The position numbers and the translations under genes are program-made. The notes under the pieces were generated by a model. It was not told where the DNA came from. It saw nothing but the letters and a program-made list of their open reading frames with translations, and made no database searches. Source: an uncultured Coriobacteriaceae bacterium (GTDB lineage Bacteria > Actinomycetota > Coriobacteriia > Coriobacteriales > Atopobiaceae). From it: DNA of 64,000 bases. How positions within the stretch are numbered: the stretch's first letter is position 1; each line of letters opens with the position of its first letter. Positions 1 through 7,726 of this stretch are shown here, in pieces. Location: the NCBI GenBank assembly GCA_902778135.1, contig CACYWP010000005.1, forward strand, positions 83,632-147,631, written 5' to 3'.

Positions 1-725
1 TCGGGACTGGTCATGCAGTCGAGGTCCATCGGGCGGCAGGTGGTGAAGCTCGTGAGGCGGAAGAGGTCGGCATCCGCGTAGCCGCAGTGGCTCACGACGT
101 AGGCGTAGTCCTTGCCGCAGGTGAGGATACCCTCCTTGTCGCTGGTGATGTAGCCCAGCGGGTCCTCCTTGAGCTGCGCCTCGGGGCCGCCCCACTGGTA
201 CCAGCCCATACCCATGGGCTTTACCTCGGGACGCTCGTTCAGGCCCACGGAGCATAGCACGCCGTACTCCTTCGCAAGCTCACGGGTGATGCGGTCGGTG
301 GTGAGGGTGCCGTAGGCGTGGTTGTGGATGTAGTCAGGCTTGTGGCCAATGAGCTCGATGTAGCGCTCGATCTGCGCGCGGAACTCGGCCTCGAGCTGGT
401 CGGCGACGCCGGCGAGGTGGTCGTGGTCGTTCTCGTCGGTGTCCAACGCGCGGTTCTCGCGGCTGCCCAGGAAGGTGCCATCCTCGTGCGTGAGCGCAGG
501 CACGTGGTCATGCCCCAGGATGGAGGGGCCAGTCGAGGCATTGAGATCGATGCCAAAGGCGATCTGCCCCAGGTATGGGCGAATCCACTCCACGCACTCC
601 TCGATCCACGGCATGTTGGCAAACATGCCGGTGTTGCGCACCACGCCGTTCTTGATGCCGTGGATGCAGCCGAGGCTGACCGCGCGGGTGATGCCGTAAT
701 CGTCACTCTGAACCAAGAGCTTCAT
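1..725 (-). CDS. ChbG/YdjC-family carbohydrate deacetylase (C-terminus beyond window)
   Basis: The reading frame starts at ATG 725 and stays open to the window edge, giving 241 N-terminal residues. It opens MKLLVQSDDYGITRAVS; the paired aspartates (SDDYG) are the metal-site signature of the ChbG/YdjC fold, and GIDLNAST and HNHAYG are further metal/active-site blocks of that family. Family members remove N-acetyl groups from chitooligosaccharides or related phospho-disaccharides in the cytosol. It lies 74 bp downstream of a cellobiose-type PTS EIIC on the same strand, so chitobiose-like substrates are plausible. The ribosome site is weak (AGAAAG-type). Substrate is inferred from family and context only. 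Confidence 0.85.
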   Translation of the reverse strand, partial: MKLLVQSDDYGITRAVSLGCIHGIKNGVVRNTGMFANMPWIEECVEWIRPYLGQIAFGIDLNASTGPSILGHDHVPALTHEDGTFLGSRENRALDTDENDHDHLAGVADQLEAEFRAQIERYIELIGHKPDYIHNHAYGTLTTDRITRELAKEYGVLCSVGLNERPEVKPMGMGWYQWGGPEAQLKEDPLGYITSDKEGILTCGKDYAYVVSHCGYADADLFRLTSFTTCRPMDLDCMTSP

Positions 726-762
726 GAGGTACTCGCTTTCTTTTGGAGGGATGGCAAACAAT

Positions 763-784
763 GGCGGGGCCCGAAAGCCCCGCC
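763..784 (-). terminator. intercistronic hairpin
   Basis: GGCGGGGC and GCCCCGCC form an 8-bp perfect stem with a 6-nt loop between the EIIC stop and the deacetylase start. No U-tract follows, so it may be an attenuator or mRNA-stability hairpin rather than a full stop. Confidence 0.4.
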
Positions 785-799
785 AAGAAGGAAGAGTCG

Positions 800-2059
800 T
801 TACTCCTGCGCAGCCTCACCTTCGAGCAGCTGCTTGTCGTAGGCCTTTACGAAGGGTACGTACATGAGCACGATGAGGGCGAACATCACAGTTCCCCAGA
901 TGAGGCCGGGCGTGCCATAGCTCATGAGGTTACCCATGAAGAACGGCAGGTTGGCTGCGGAACCGCCGGTGCCGTTGGCGTAGGGCAGCAGACCAATGAG
1001 CTTGAGAACATGGGTGCCGAAGACCGAGATGGTGGGAGCGCCGATGACCCAGGGGATGAAGAAGATCGGGTTGAGAATCATAGGCATACCAAAGTAGGCA
1101 GGCTCGTCCACACCAAAGAGCGCGGGGAGGACGGCCATGCGGCTGACGGCCTTGCCCTGCTCGGACTTCATGATAAAGAGGGCAGCCACCAGCATGGGAA
1201 TGGAACCAGTACCAAAGGTGAGAGCGTCACCGGAGCAGAGATGCGGCATGGGAGTGCCGGCCTGGAATGCAGCAAGGTTCTCCATCTGCAGCTGCATGAA
1301 GAGCATCATGATGATTGGGCCAACCGTCATGCCGCCGTGGATGCCCAGGAACCAGAGACCGTACAGGAAGATCATGAGGATCCAGTATCCAAAGACGTTG
1401 GATGAGACGGACTGCAGCGGCAGGGCGATCATGGAGTAGACCAGTTGGTGAAGGGTGCCAAACTCGGTACCCGCAAAGACCATGGAGACGATGCCAAAGA
1501 GGATCATGGCGATGGCGCCAGGAATGAGGCTCGAGAACTGAGCCGAGATGAACGGCGGGACCTGCTCGGGCAGCTTAATCTCCACATGACCTTTCTGGCA
1601 GGCAAGGTAGATGCCGCCTACCACGAAGGAAATGACGATGGCGGTGAACATACCCGATGAACCGAGCCAGCTCGTTGGCAACATGCTGGGAGCATAGGGT
1701 TCCTCGGGGATGACGTAAGGCGTCACGATAAAGAAACATGCAAGTGAGACTAGGCCCACAGCCATCTCGGACTTTGCGCACTTGGTCTGCTGGGCAAAGG
1801 CATAGGCAACCAAGAACGCCAGGTAGGCGCCAATCATGCCCGTGGTCCACTGGTAGATGGTATTGAGCACGGTGACCGCACCGGTAGAGGTAATGAATGC
1901 CTGGTAAGCCTCGATGCCGATACCCTTGAAGAGTGCGGCAAACGAACCGAGCATGGTGATGGGCAGTAGCATCATGAAGGCGTTCATTATGACGTGGATG
2001 ACCCAGTTTTGGGCGACCTTACCTGAGATAGCCGTGAGCTTCTCGATGAGCTGATCCAT
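800..2059 (-). CDS. PTS EIIC, lactose/cellobiose (chitobiose) family
   Basis: A 419-residue polytopic membrane protein of the lactose/cellobiose EIIC family: it opens MDQLIEKLTAISGKVAQNWV, is hydrophobic throughout and has the family-typical GIHGGMTVGPI segment, part of the sugar-translocating channel. ATG 2059 was chosen over a longer in-frame start at 2080 because AGGAAGGAAGG sits just upstream of 2059. It is the membrane channel for a phosphorylated disaccharide and would need an EIIB and an EIIA; an EIIB lies at 3232-3561, and no lactose-type EIIA is in the window. The deacetylase downstream suggests chitobiose-type sugars. Control is probably by the divergent RpiR gene. Confidence 0.9.
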   Translation of the reverse strand: MDQLIEKLTAISGKVAQNWVIHVIMNAFMMLLPITMLGSFAALFKGIGIEAYQAFITSTGAVTVLNTIYQWTTGMIGAYLAFLVAYAFAQQTKCAKSEMAVGLVSLACFFIVTPYVIPEEPYAPSMLPTSWLGSSGMFTAIVISFVVGGIYLACQKGHVEIKLPEQVPPFISAQFSSLIPGAIAMILFGIVSMVFAGTEFGTLHQLVYSMIALPLQSVSSNVFGYWILMIFLYGLWFLGIHGGMTVGPIIMMLFMQLQMENLAAFQAGTPMPHLCSGDALTFGTGSIPMLVAALFIMKSEQGKAVSRMAVLPALFGVDEPAYFGMPMILNPIFFIPWVIGAPTISVFGTHVLKLIGLLPYANGTGGSAANLPFFMGNLMSYGTPGLIWGTVMFALIVLMYVPFVKAYDKQLLEGEAAQE

Positions 2060-2164
2060 GGTTCCTTCCTTCCTAGGCAATTCTTTCGTGCGCGACGGAT
2101 GCTGGCCGAGCTCGCGTCGCCTCTTTGGGTGCGCCCCTTCGTTGAGACGATTCTACGACAGACT

Positions 2165-2221
2165 GAAACATATTTCAATACTAATTTCCAAATATGTTTC
2201 GGCAATTTCGAAACATGTTTC
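2165..2221. promoter_or_regulatory. Three operator-like palindromes between EIIC and rpiR
   Basis: Three near-identical 12-mers lie in the divergent gap: GAAACATATTTC (2165-2176), CAAATATGTTTC (2189-2200) and the perfect palindrome GAAACATGTTTC (2210-2221). They are spaced 24 and 21 bp apart, about two helical turns, as expected for cooperative repressor binding. The likely ligand is the RpiR protein encoded at 2271, acting on both its own gene and EIIC. Confidence 0.65.
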
Positions 2222-2270
2222 ACGTAAGACATCTAGAATTGCTACCATTGATGCATGCGAAGGGAGAGCC

Positions 2271-3011
2271 ATGAACACGCTGGAACAGATGGAGAGCTAC
2301 GTCAGCTCATACTCCAAGACCGACCGCATCATCTACGAGTCCATCCGGAAGTTTCCGGATAACTATGCTCATCAGAGCATCTCCGAGATTGCGGAGAGCG
2401 GCCACTTCTCGAAGGCCGCACTCACACGCTTTGCCAAGCGACTGGGCTTTGGCGGCTTTGCGGAGTTTCAATACCAGCTTCGCCAAGACCTCGAGCAGAT
2501 GCGTGAGGGAGCGCCGACCAATGCGGAGGTGTACGGTACGCTCTTGCCGACAGTAGATGCTGCAATCGACCGCGGACAGTTGAACGAACTGGCCCATCGC
2601 CTCAGGCAAAGCGAGCATGTCTTCTTGATGGGTGCCAATCTCTCCCGGTTACCAGCTGAGGAACTGCACATGGCACTCATGTACGTACCTAGCGTGTTCT
2701 CGATGGTGCCCATGCCTGACGTGATTCCCCGCTTCAACCCCAATGACACGCTCATCATCTTCTCGGCAATCACGGGAGGAGCCCACGTCAACCTCGCCAA
2801 ACATGTCAATTCTCGACCTGACGAAAGACCTCACATGGTGCTTGTCACCACCAACTCGAAACATCCCCTTCGCAGATACTTTGACAATCTGTTCGTGTTG
2901 CCTACGGCAAAGCTCACCAGCGGAACGCGCGCGGTGCTTTCGGACACCTTCGCGTTCCTCATCTTCAACGATGCGTTGATGTCGATACTGGAGGGAGACG
3001 ACAGTCAGTAG
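2271..3011 (+). CDS. RpiR/MurR-family transcriptional regulator
   Basis: A 246-residue protein with an N-terminal HTH (YAHQSISEIAESGHFSKAALTRFAKRLGF, split here as residues ~28-57) and a C-terminal SIS sugar-phosphate-binding domain. The true start is ATG 2271, preceded by GAAGGGAGAG; the frame is open further upstream but that part covers the operators. Family members bind palindromes near their own genes and respond to phosphosugars. It is divergent from the EIIC/deacetylase operon and probably controls it. Confidence 0.9.
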   Translation: MNTLEQMESYVSSYSKTDRIIYESIRKFPDNYAHQSISEIAESGHFSKAALTRFAKRLGFGGFAEFQYQLRQDLEQMREGAPTNAEVYGTLLPTVDAAIDRGQLNELAHRLRQSEHVFLMGANLSRLPAEELHMALMYVPSVFSMVPMPDVIPRFNPNDTLIIFSAITGGAHVNLAKHVNSRPDERPHMVLVTTNSKHPLRRYFDNLFVLPTAKLTSGTRAVLSDTFAFLIFNDALMSILEGDDSQ

Positions 3012-3231
3012 GGACGAGCACTCGAGACGGCATTATCGCAGGACGTGGAGCCCCGGTCCAAGGACTCGCTCATCCGATGCGAGCGACACGTGTGCGCGGG
3101 CACCAGCAGGAACCTCTACCTCGATGCGAACCGCACCGGCACTATCAGTTCGCCTCTCTATGCGAAGAGGCCCCACATCGCCACATGGAGCCTCTTACGT
3201 TCTGTACCGAACCGCTAGCGCCTTGTCATCC

Positions 3232-3561
3232 CTACGCCTTGGCTTCCTCGATCATGTCGAGGGCCTTTTGCATCACGAGGTCGCCGCGCACCATGCCGTA
3301 CCACTGCATGGGAATGACATCGAAGGGCACGCCGGCCTCCTGGAACTTGGGCTCGTGCAGGTGGCGCTCGAAGGCGACCTGCGGCCCCAGCAGCGCGCAG
3401 TCAAGCTCGGCAAGCTGCGCGATGGACGAGTTGCGAATCTCCGAGACCGCACGAGCATCGACCAGCACCTCGACACCCTTCTCGTTGGCGTAGTCCTGCA
3501 TCTTCTTGGCGAGCAGGCTCGTGGACATGCCGGCACCGCAGAACAGACGGACGTGAAGCAT
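3232..3561 (-). CDS. PTS EIIB, lactose/cellobiose family
   Basis: A 109-residue cytosolic phosphocarrier that begins MLHVRLFCGAGMSTS; Cys8 in the CGAGMST loop is the phosphorylated residue of the family. GAAGGGAGA lies before the ATG. It would pass phosphate from an EIIA to sugar bound by EIIC, most simply the EIIC at 800-2059. Unusually, it is separated from that EIIC by the oppositely oriented rpiR gene, so it has its own promoter, divergent from the AraC gene at 3665. Confidence 0.92.
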   Translation of the reverse strand: MLHVRLFCGAGMSTSLLAKKMQDYANEKGVEVLVDARAVSEIRNSSIAQLAELDCALLGPQVAFERHLHEPKFQEAGVPFDVIPMQWYGMVRGDLVMQKALDMIEEAKA

Positions 3562-3664
3562 TGCTGGTCTCCCTTCAGCAGGTTTGCATAGGTGGTGACT
3601 CTCTTAACCGCGCCTATATATTCATATATACCTAGCCTTTTGTTAAGCTGAAGAGGTGTCTTAT

Positions 3665-4615
3665 ATGGGTGATTTTCTAAGGTATGCAATGACGACCTCG
3701 CGCCATCACAACCTCCCGTTCTATGAGCGCTTCAACGAAGTGGCGACAGACGATGCGCTCTTCGATGATGTGTTGAGTGGCGCGGCGATAGCAGACCTTC
3801 CTGCGGATGACGTCTTTCTGGTCTCGCACCGGATGCTGCGCGACACACCGTATGGTCCACGCGACTACTACGAGCTTACGTATGTGCTGGAAGGTCATGT
3901 GGTAGCTCGCGTCGGTGACCAGCAGATACATCTGCTGGAGGACAGCCTGTTTCTTGCTACCCCCACCTGCGAGCACAGTGTGCAGGCAGTCAATCCGAAT
4001 GCCATCGTAGTGGTGCTGTGTCTGCGACCCGCGCTCTTTGCCAGCGGAGTCTTCGCGGACTATCTTGCACAAGACAACCCCGTCTCGCACACCTTACGCG
4101 GCGGAGGGGAGCATGGCTTCATGGTCTTCTCGGACACGTACGGTCGCATCCTCTATCGCTCGATGCGTGCCCTGCTCAAGGAATACGACCATGCAGGGCA
4201 TACAGCAAACTTCTCTGTTTTAGCCCGTACGCTTCTGCTGCTGGCGCAACTGTCCGAGATTGACACCTATAGCTTCTATGGTCTCGACCAGCGCTTGACG
4301 GAGGTCGTCGCCTATGCGCGCGAGCATTGCGCCGCCGTGAGTGTGGCATCCCTCGCCACACACTTCGGCTACAGCGAGACCTACTTCTCGCAGCTCGTGC
4401 ACAAGCGCTGCGGAGTGCGTGCGCGCGAGCTCATCGTGGCGGCACGCCTCCGACGCGCCCGCGAGCTGCTACTCTCGACCAACCTCTCTGCACAGGATGT
4501 GGCGAGCTCCGTGGGTTATGAGAGCTACAGCCACTTCAACCGCATCTTCAAGCAGGTGTACCACATCACGCCCGCCGCTTATCGCGCCTTTGCCGCCCGA
4601 GAGGTGGGACGCTAG
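3665..4615 (+). CDS. AraC-family transcriptional regulator
   Basis: A 316-residue regulator with an N-terminal cupin-like sensing domain and a C-terminal double HTH (SVASLATHFGYSETYFSQLV near residue 225, then LSAQDVASSVGYESYSHFNR near 275). ATG 3665 has AAGAGG 8 nt upstream and is preferred to the in-frame GTG at 3656, which overlaps that site. It is divergent from the EIIB gene and convergent with the Tat lipoprotein esterase, so EIIB is the likeliest local target. Confidence 0.9.
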   Translation: MGDFLRYAMTTSRHHNLPFYERFNEVATDDALFDDVLSGAAIADLPADDVFLVSHRMLRDTPYGPRDYYELTYVLEGHVVARVGDQQIHLLEDSLFLATPTCEHSVQAVNPNAIVVVLCLRPALFASGVFADYLAQDNPVSHTLRGGGEHGFMVFSDTYGRILYRSMRALLKEYDHAGHTANFSVLARTLLLLAQLSEIDTYSFYGLDQRLTEVVAYAREHCAAVSVASLATHFGYSETYFSQLVHKRCGVRARELIVAARLRRARELLLSTNLSAQDVASSVGYESYSHFNRIFKQVYHITPAAYRAFAAREVGR

Positions 4616-4658
4616 CCTACGTGGAGTACATCTCCAACGCCAGGCATGTATGGAAATA

Positions 4659-4684
4659 CCGCCCCGGGCTTGCGTCCGGGGCGG
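4659..4684. terminator. Bidirectional hairpin between convergent genes
   Basis: CCGCCCCGG and CCGGGGCGG make a perfect 9-bp stem with an 8-nt loop between the araC-type gene and the esterase gene. There is only a weak T-rich stretch on the minus side. Confidence 0.55.
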
Positions 4685-4716
4685 CAGGGAGAGAACGTAT
4701 GACGGGCGTACTATGC

Positions 4717-6456
4717 CTAGCGGCTGAAGTTCTGGAAGAACTCCCAGAGGTAGGGGGCCTCGGGCTTCCAGTTCCAGTGCGCCTGGTCCTTGATGGCCAC
4801 GAGCTTCATGATGGGCTGGCCATCGGCGCCGTTGAGCACGTTCTCCTGCGCGCTCTTCTCGCCGAGCATGATGTCGTTGGTCTCGTCGAACTTGATGCCG
4901 TACCACTCGTTTGCCTTCATGTCCATGTCCTTGGGCACGTCAAGGCCGTTGACCGACATGTACGCCTGCAGCAGCGGGAAGATGGGCACGCGCGGGTCGA
5001 CGTCCTGGATCCTCGTGCCCTGATCGTCCACGGGGAAGGAGTTCTCGCTAGAGCCGTCCACCGGAATCATGCCAAAGAAGTCGTGGTCGCCGCAGAGGTA
5101 GGTGAAGGGCACCGTGGGGCCGTCCCAGTCCTTGGCGAGCTCGGCGATCTCCTCCTTGTCGATGCCCGGGCCGGAGACGCCGCCCACCGCGGCGAAGGTG
5201 TCCGCGTACTTGACACCGTAGAGCTCGGAGGCGGAAGAGCCAGCGGAGAGGCCGGTCACGTACACGCGGTGCGTGTCGATCTGCGGGTACTTGGCAAACA
5301 TCGTGTCGAGCCAGGTGACGATGCGGTCGTTCTGCAGGCCGTCACAGCCGAAGAAGTTGGGCTGGGGCTCATCGGAGCCGGACTCGTAGACCACGTCCTG
5401 CCACTCGGGGGCCAGCACGATGAGGTCCTCGGTGCAGGCAAGCTCGAGCCAGCCGCTCGACTCGGCCTGCACGCGCGTGTCATTGAGGTTGCCGTGCAGG
5501 GTCACGATGCAGGGCACGCTGCCGGCCGCGGCGTCGGCCAGGCGCGTGGGGACGTACTCGAACCAGGTGTAGGCACCCTCCAGGCCCTCGACATCGGCGT
5601 TGTAGTTCTCCACGTAGTCGAACTGCGTGAAGTCGGGGATGGCGTACAGGGGATACGGATCGGTGAGGTCGGCGACGCTCGCCATGTAGAACTCGGTGAC
5701 CTCGTTGTGCTGGCGGTAGTTCTTGGAGAAGACCTGGTCCCACGCGTTGGCTGCCGCGGTGGCGAGGTCGGCGTCGGAGGCCACGACCACGCGCTTCAGT
5801 GGGTCGTCGGCGTTCTCGTAGACTCCCTCGCCCACCTCGGCGGCGCCGTTGGCGGCGATGAGCGCGTCCACGGCAGCCTGCGGGGCGTTGCAGAGGTACG
5901 CGGGCACGAAGGGCACGCCTGCCGCATCGGCCTCGGTGCCGCCGTAGGTGAAGACGCCCGCCACGAAGTACAGCTTGGAGGCAAGGTCGCCCAGCACGAA
6001 GTCGGCACCCTCGTCCACGCCGATGACCTTGACGTTGTTGGCCGGGCCGGCCGCCGCAGCCAGCTCCACGAACTTGTCGGCGTCTGCAGCGGTGTACGCC
6101 TTACCGTCGATGGGGTTCACCACGGTGACGGAGCCCACGTAGGTCTCGATGCTCTGCGCGAGTCCCAGCTGGCCCACCAGCTCGGCCGCTCCGTCGGCAT
6201 CCTTGGCACCAGCAAACACGTAGTACGCCGGGGAGAGCACATTGGAGAAGTGATACTCCACGCCGTCGTCCAGAGCGTTGTAGGCGAAGTTGCCATCCAC
6301 CTCGAGCAGCTTGTCGAAGGGCTCGGTCGCAGGCGCATCAGCCGCGGGAGCCGCAACGCCGCCTCCGTTGTTGCCACATGCTGCAAGTGTCGTCGCAGAG
6401 ACAAAGCCCAGCCCTGCCAAGAAGTCTCTCCTTGTGATGTTGATGCGTCCCGCCAT
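4717..6456 (-). CDS. Tat-exported lipoprotein esterase (alpha/beta hydrolase)
   Basis: A 579-residue protein. ATG 6456, preceded by GGGAGAGG, gives MAGRINITRRDFLAGLG: a twin-arginine signal followed by the lipobox LAAC with Cys27, so it should be a folded, lipid-anchored surface enzyme. The C-terminal half is an alpha/beta hydrolase of the PHB-depolymerase/feruloyl-esterase type: oxyanion region VTLHGNLNDT, nucleophile elbow GLSAG with Ser near residue 404, and a late histidine (QAHWNWK). The N-terminal ~270 residues are of no family I recognise. A likely job is removing ester side groups from plant polysaccharide outside the cell, feeding the glycosidases nearby. Substrate is not shown by sequence. 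Confidence 0.8.
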   Translation of the reverse strand: MAGRINITRRDFLAGLGFVSATTLAACGNNGGGVAAPAADAPATEPFDKLLEVDGNFAYNALDDGVEYHFSNVLSPAYYVFAGAKDADGAAELVGQLGLAQSIETYVGSVTVVNPIDGKAYTAADADKFVELAAAAGPANNVKVIGVDEGADFVLGDLASKLYFVAGVFTYGGTEADAAGVPFVPAYLCNAPQAAVDALIAANGAAEVGEGVYENADDPLKRVVVASDADLATAAANAWDQVFSKNYRQHNEVTEFYMASVADLTDPYPLYAIPDFTQFDYVENYNADVEGLEGAYTWFEYVPTRLADAAAGSVPCIVTLHGNLNDTRVQAESSGWLELACTEDLIVLAPEWQDVVYESGSDEPQPNFFGCDGLQNDRIVTWLDTMFAKYPQIDTHRVYVTGLSAGSSASELYGVKYADTFAAVGGVSGPGIDKEEIAELAKDWDGPTVPFTYLCGDHDFFGMIPVDGSSENSFPVDDQGTRIQDVDPRVPIFPLLQAYMSVNGLDVPKDMDMKANEWYGIKFDETNDIMLGEKSAQENVLNGADGQPIMKLVAIKDQAHWNWKPEAPYLWEFFQNFSR

Positions 6457-6634
6457 GATCCTCTCCCTTGTCCCGTGTGTTTCCACGTCTCCATACCATC
6501 AAATGTAGATGGTATATAACAGCCATTCCATATCTATATCTGTTGCATTTGCTATCAATTTGTGCCAGATTCTCTGGACTTCGTCTCGCTGTCTTCCAGC
6601 CTACCGCGAAAGACAAACGACTGATGTTGCAATA

Positions 6635-6672
6635 AAGGCCCGCCGTTGCAGAAACCTGCAACGGTGGGCCTT
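6635..6672. terminator. Strong hairpin downstream of RpiR gene
   Basis: AAGGCCCGCCGTTGCA and TGCAACGGTGGGCCTT form a long stem (one G-U pair) around a 6-nt loop. It ends the rpiR-type gene at 6696-7493. The tip of the stem (GTTGCA..TGCAAC) resembles the palindrome at 7618-7635. Confidence 0.6.
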
Positions 6673-6695
6673 AATGCTCTTTGAGGGATGTCTTC

Positions 6696-7493
6696 TTACC
6701 CCTGGAGCGGCCTCACGGCCAACAGCCGACGAATCACAATCTTGAAGAATGCCTTCATGGAGAAGGACCCGACACCAGAGAAGCCGTGTGCTGAGAGCCG
6801 GATGATGCGGTCAAATAGCAGGCAGCTCGGACCGTCATAGCAAAGCGTTACCAGGCAGAGCGTCACCCCGCGACTTCGCAGCCCTTCGAGCATCTCACGG
6901 TTATCCTCGATATAGCGCCCGTAATTGGTGAGGACAACGGCAAATGCACCGTCAGGCAGCTCCTCCGCGATTTGATGCCGCTTTGCCTCGGTTTCGCCGA
7001 CATGTACGAGATGTCCCGCAGCGAGGAAGGCAACCTGCGTATCGCGTGCAATCATCAAGGGCTGGTCAGTGCCAAAGAATGCTGCTTCGTGCGTCATCAC
7101 CTGGCTGATGAGCCAATCGACCGCCTCGTCGTCTACAGTCTCCTTAAGGTCTTGCAGCGCGGCGCACAGGCCGTCAATGTAGAGTCCGATGAAGTCACCG
7201 ACATCTGTTTTGAGCGCCGCCAGCTCATCGGGAGTGATGCGCAGCGTGACAGAGGGATCCTGGTTGACGAGCCTGCGCGATACAGCCAAGAACTCGTCAT
7301 AGCTATCGAAGCCAAAGCGCCTTACCACGCGCGACACCGTCGACTTCGAGACATAGGTCGCGCGCGCCACCTCAGAAAGCGAAAGGCTATCGAGCTCACG
7401 CAGATGCGCAAGCAGGTACGAGACCACTTCATAGCGGGTGTCATGTTCGATCTCGGTATCGTGGTAGGCAATCATGTCATTAAGTGACTTCAT
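6696..7493 (-). CDS. RpiR-family transcriptional regulator
   Basis: A 265-residue regulator with N-terminal HTH (LSLSEVARATYVSKSTVSRV, residues ~38-57) and a C-terminal SIS-like domain that is less conserved than in the other two RpiR proteins of the window. ATG 7493 follows GAGGA; an in-frame GTG at 7529 has no ribosome site. It is divergent from the GH1 gene at 7727 and probably regulates it according to phosphosugar level. Confidence 0.87.
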   Translation of the reverse strand: MKSLNDMIAYHDTEIEHDTRYEVVSYLLAHLRELDSLSLSEVARATYVSKSTVSRVVRRFGFDSYDEFLAVSRRLVNQDPSVTLRITPDELAALKTDVGDFIGLYIDGLCAALQDLKETVDDEAVDWLISQVMTHEAAFFGTDQPLMIARDTQVAFLAAGHLVHVGETEAKRHQIAEELPDGAFAVVLTNYGRYIEDNREMLEGLRSRGVTLCLVTLCYDGPSCLLFDRIIRLSAHGFSGVGSFSMKAFFKIVIRRLLAVRPLQG

Positions 7494-7617
7494 AACGATG
7501 TCCTCGATTGCAGTCGCCCAGTCTGACACCGCATTCTAGCAGCGCCACATATGAATGCTCCAACTGCGATAGCCTTAAGGCCCCTACGGCTCGGTAGACC
7601 TGGCACCAAACAACGGC

Positions 7618-7635
7618 GTTGCAGGTTCATGCAAC
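7618..7635. promoter_or_regulatory. Operator-like palindrome upstream of GH1 gene
   Basis: GTTGCAGGTTCATGCAAC is an imperfect 18-bp palindrome (GTTGCA/TGCAAC arms) in the gap between the divergent RpiR and GH1 genes, followed by two GGCAACG boxes at about 7650-7662. A plausible binding site for the adjacent RpiR protein. Confidence 0.5.
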
Positions 7636-7726
7636 AGGAGCAATTAGTGGCAACGTGGCAACGCCCGAGTGCGTCGTACCGTAATAAGAAGTCAGCTTCA
7701 ATCAGCTCGAAGGAGGGAATCCCAAG

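Noticed and set aside
4621..6519. 632-codon open frame on the plus strand
   Set aside because: It lies antisense to the Tat lipoprotein esterase, has a biased Val/Gly/His/Leu composition typical of GC-rich shadows, and has no homology or ribosome site. The same applies to the 463-codon frame antisense to the CoA ligase (60570-61961) and the 763-codon frame antisense to the VIT/VWA gene (40112-42403).
6635..6672. RpiR operator within the terminator stem
   Set aside because: GTTGCA/TGCAAC resembles the 7618 palindrome, but it is part of a longer terminator stem and lies at the gene's 3' end, so a binding role is not needed to explain it.
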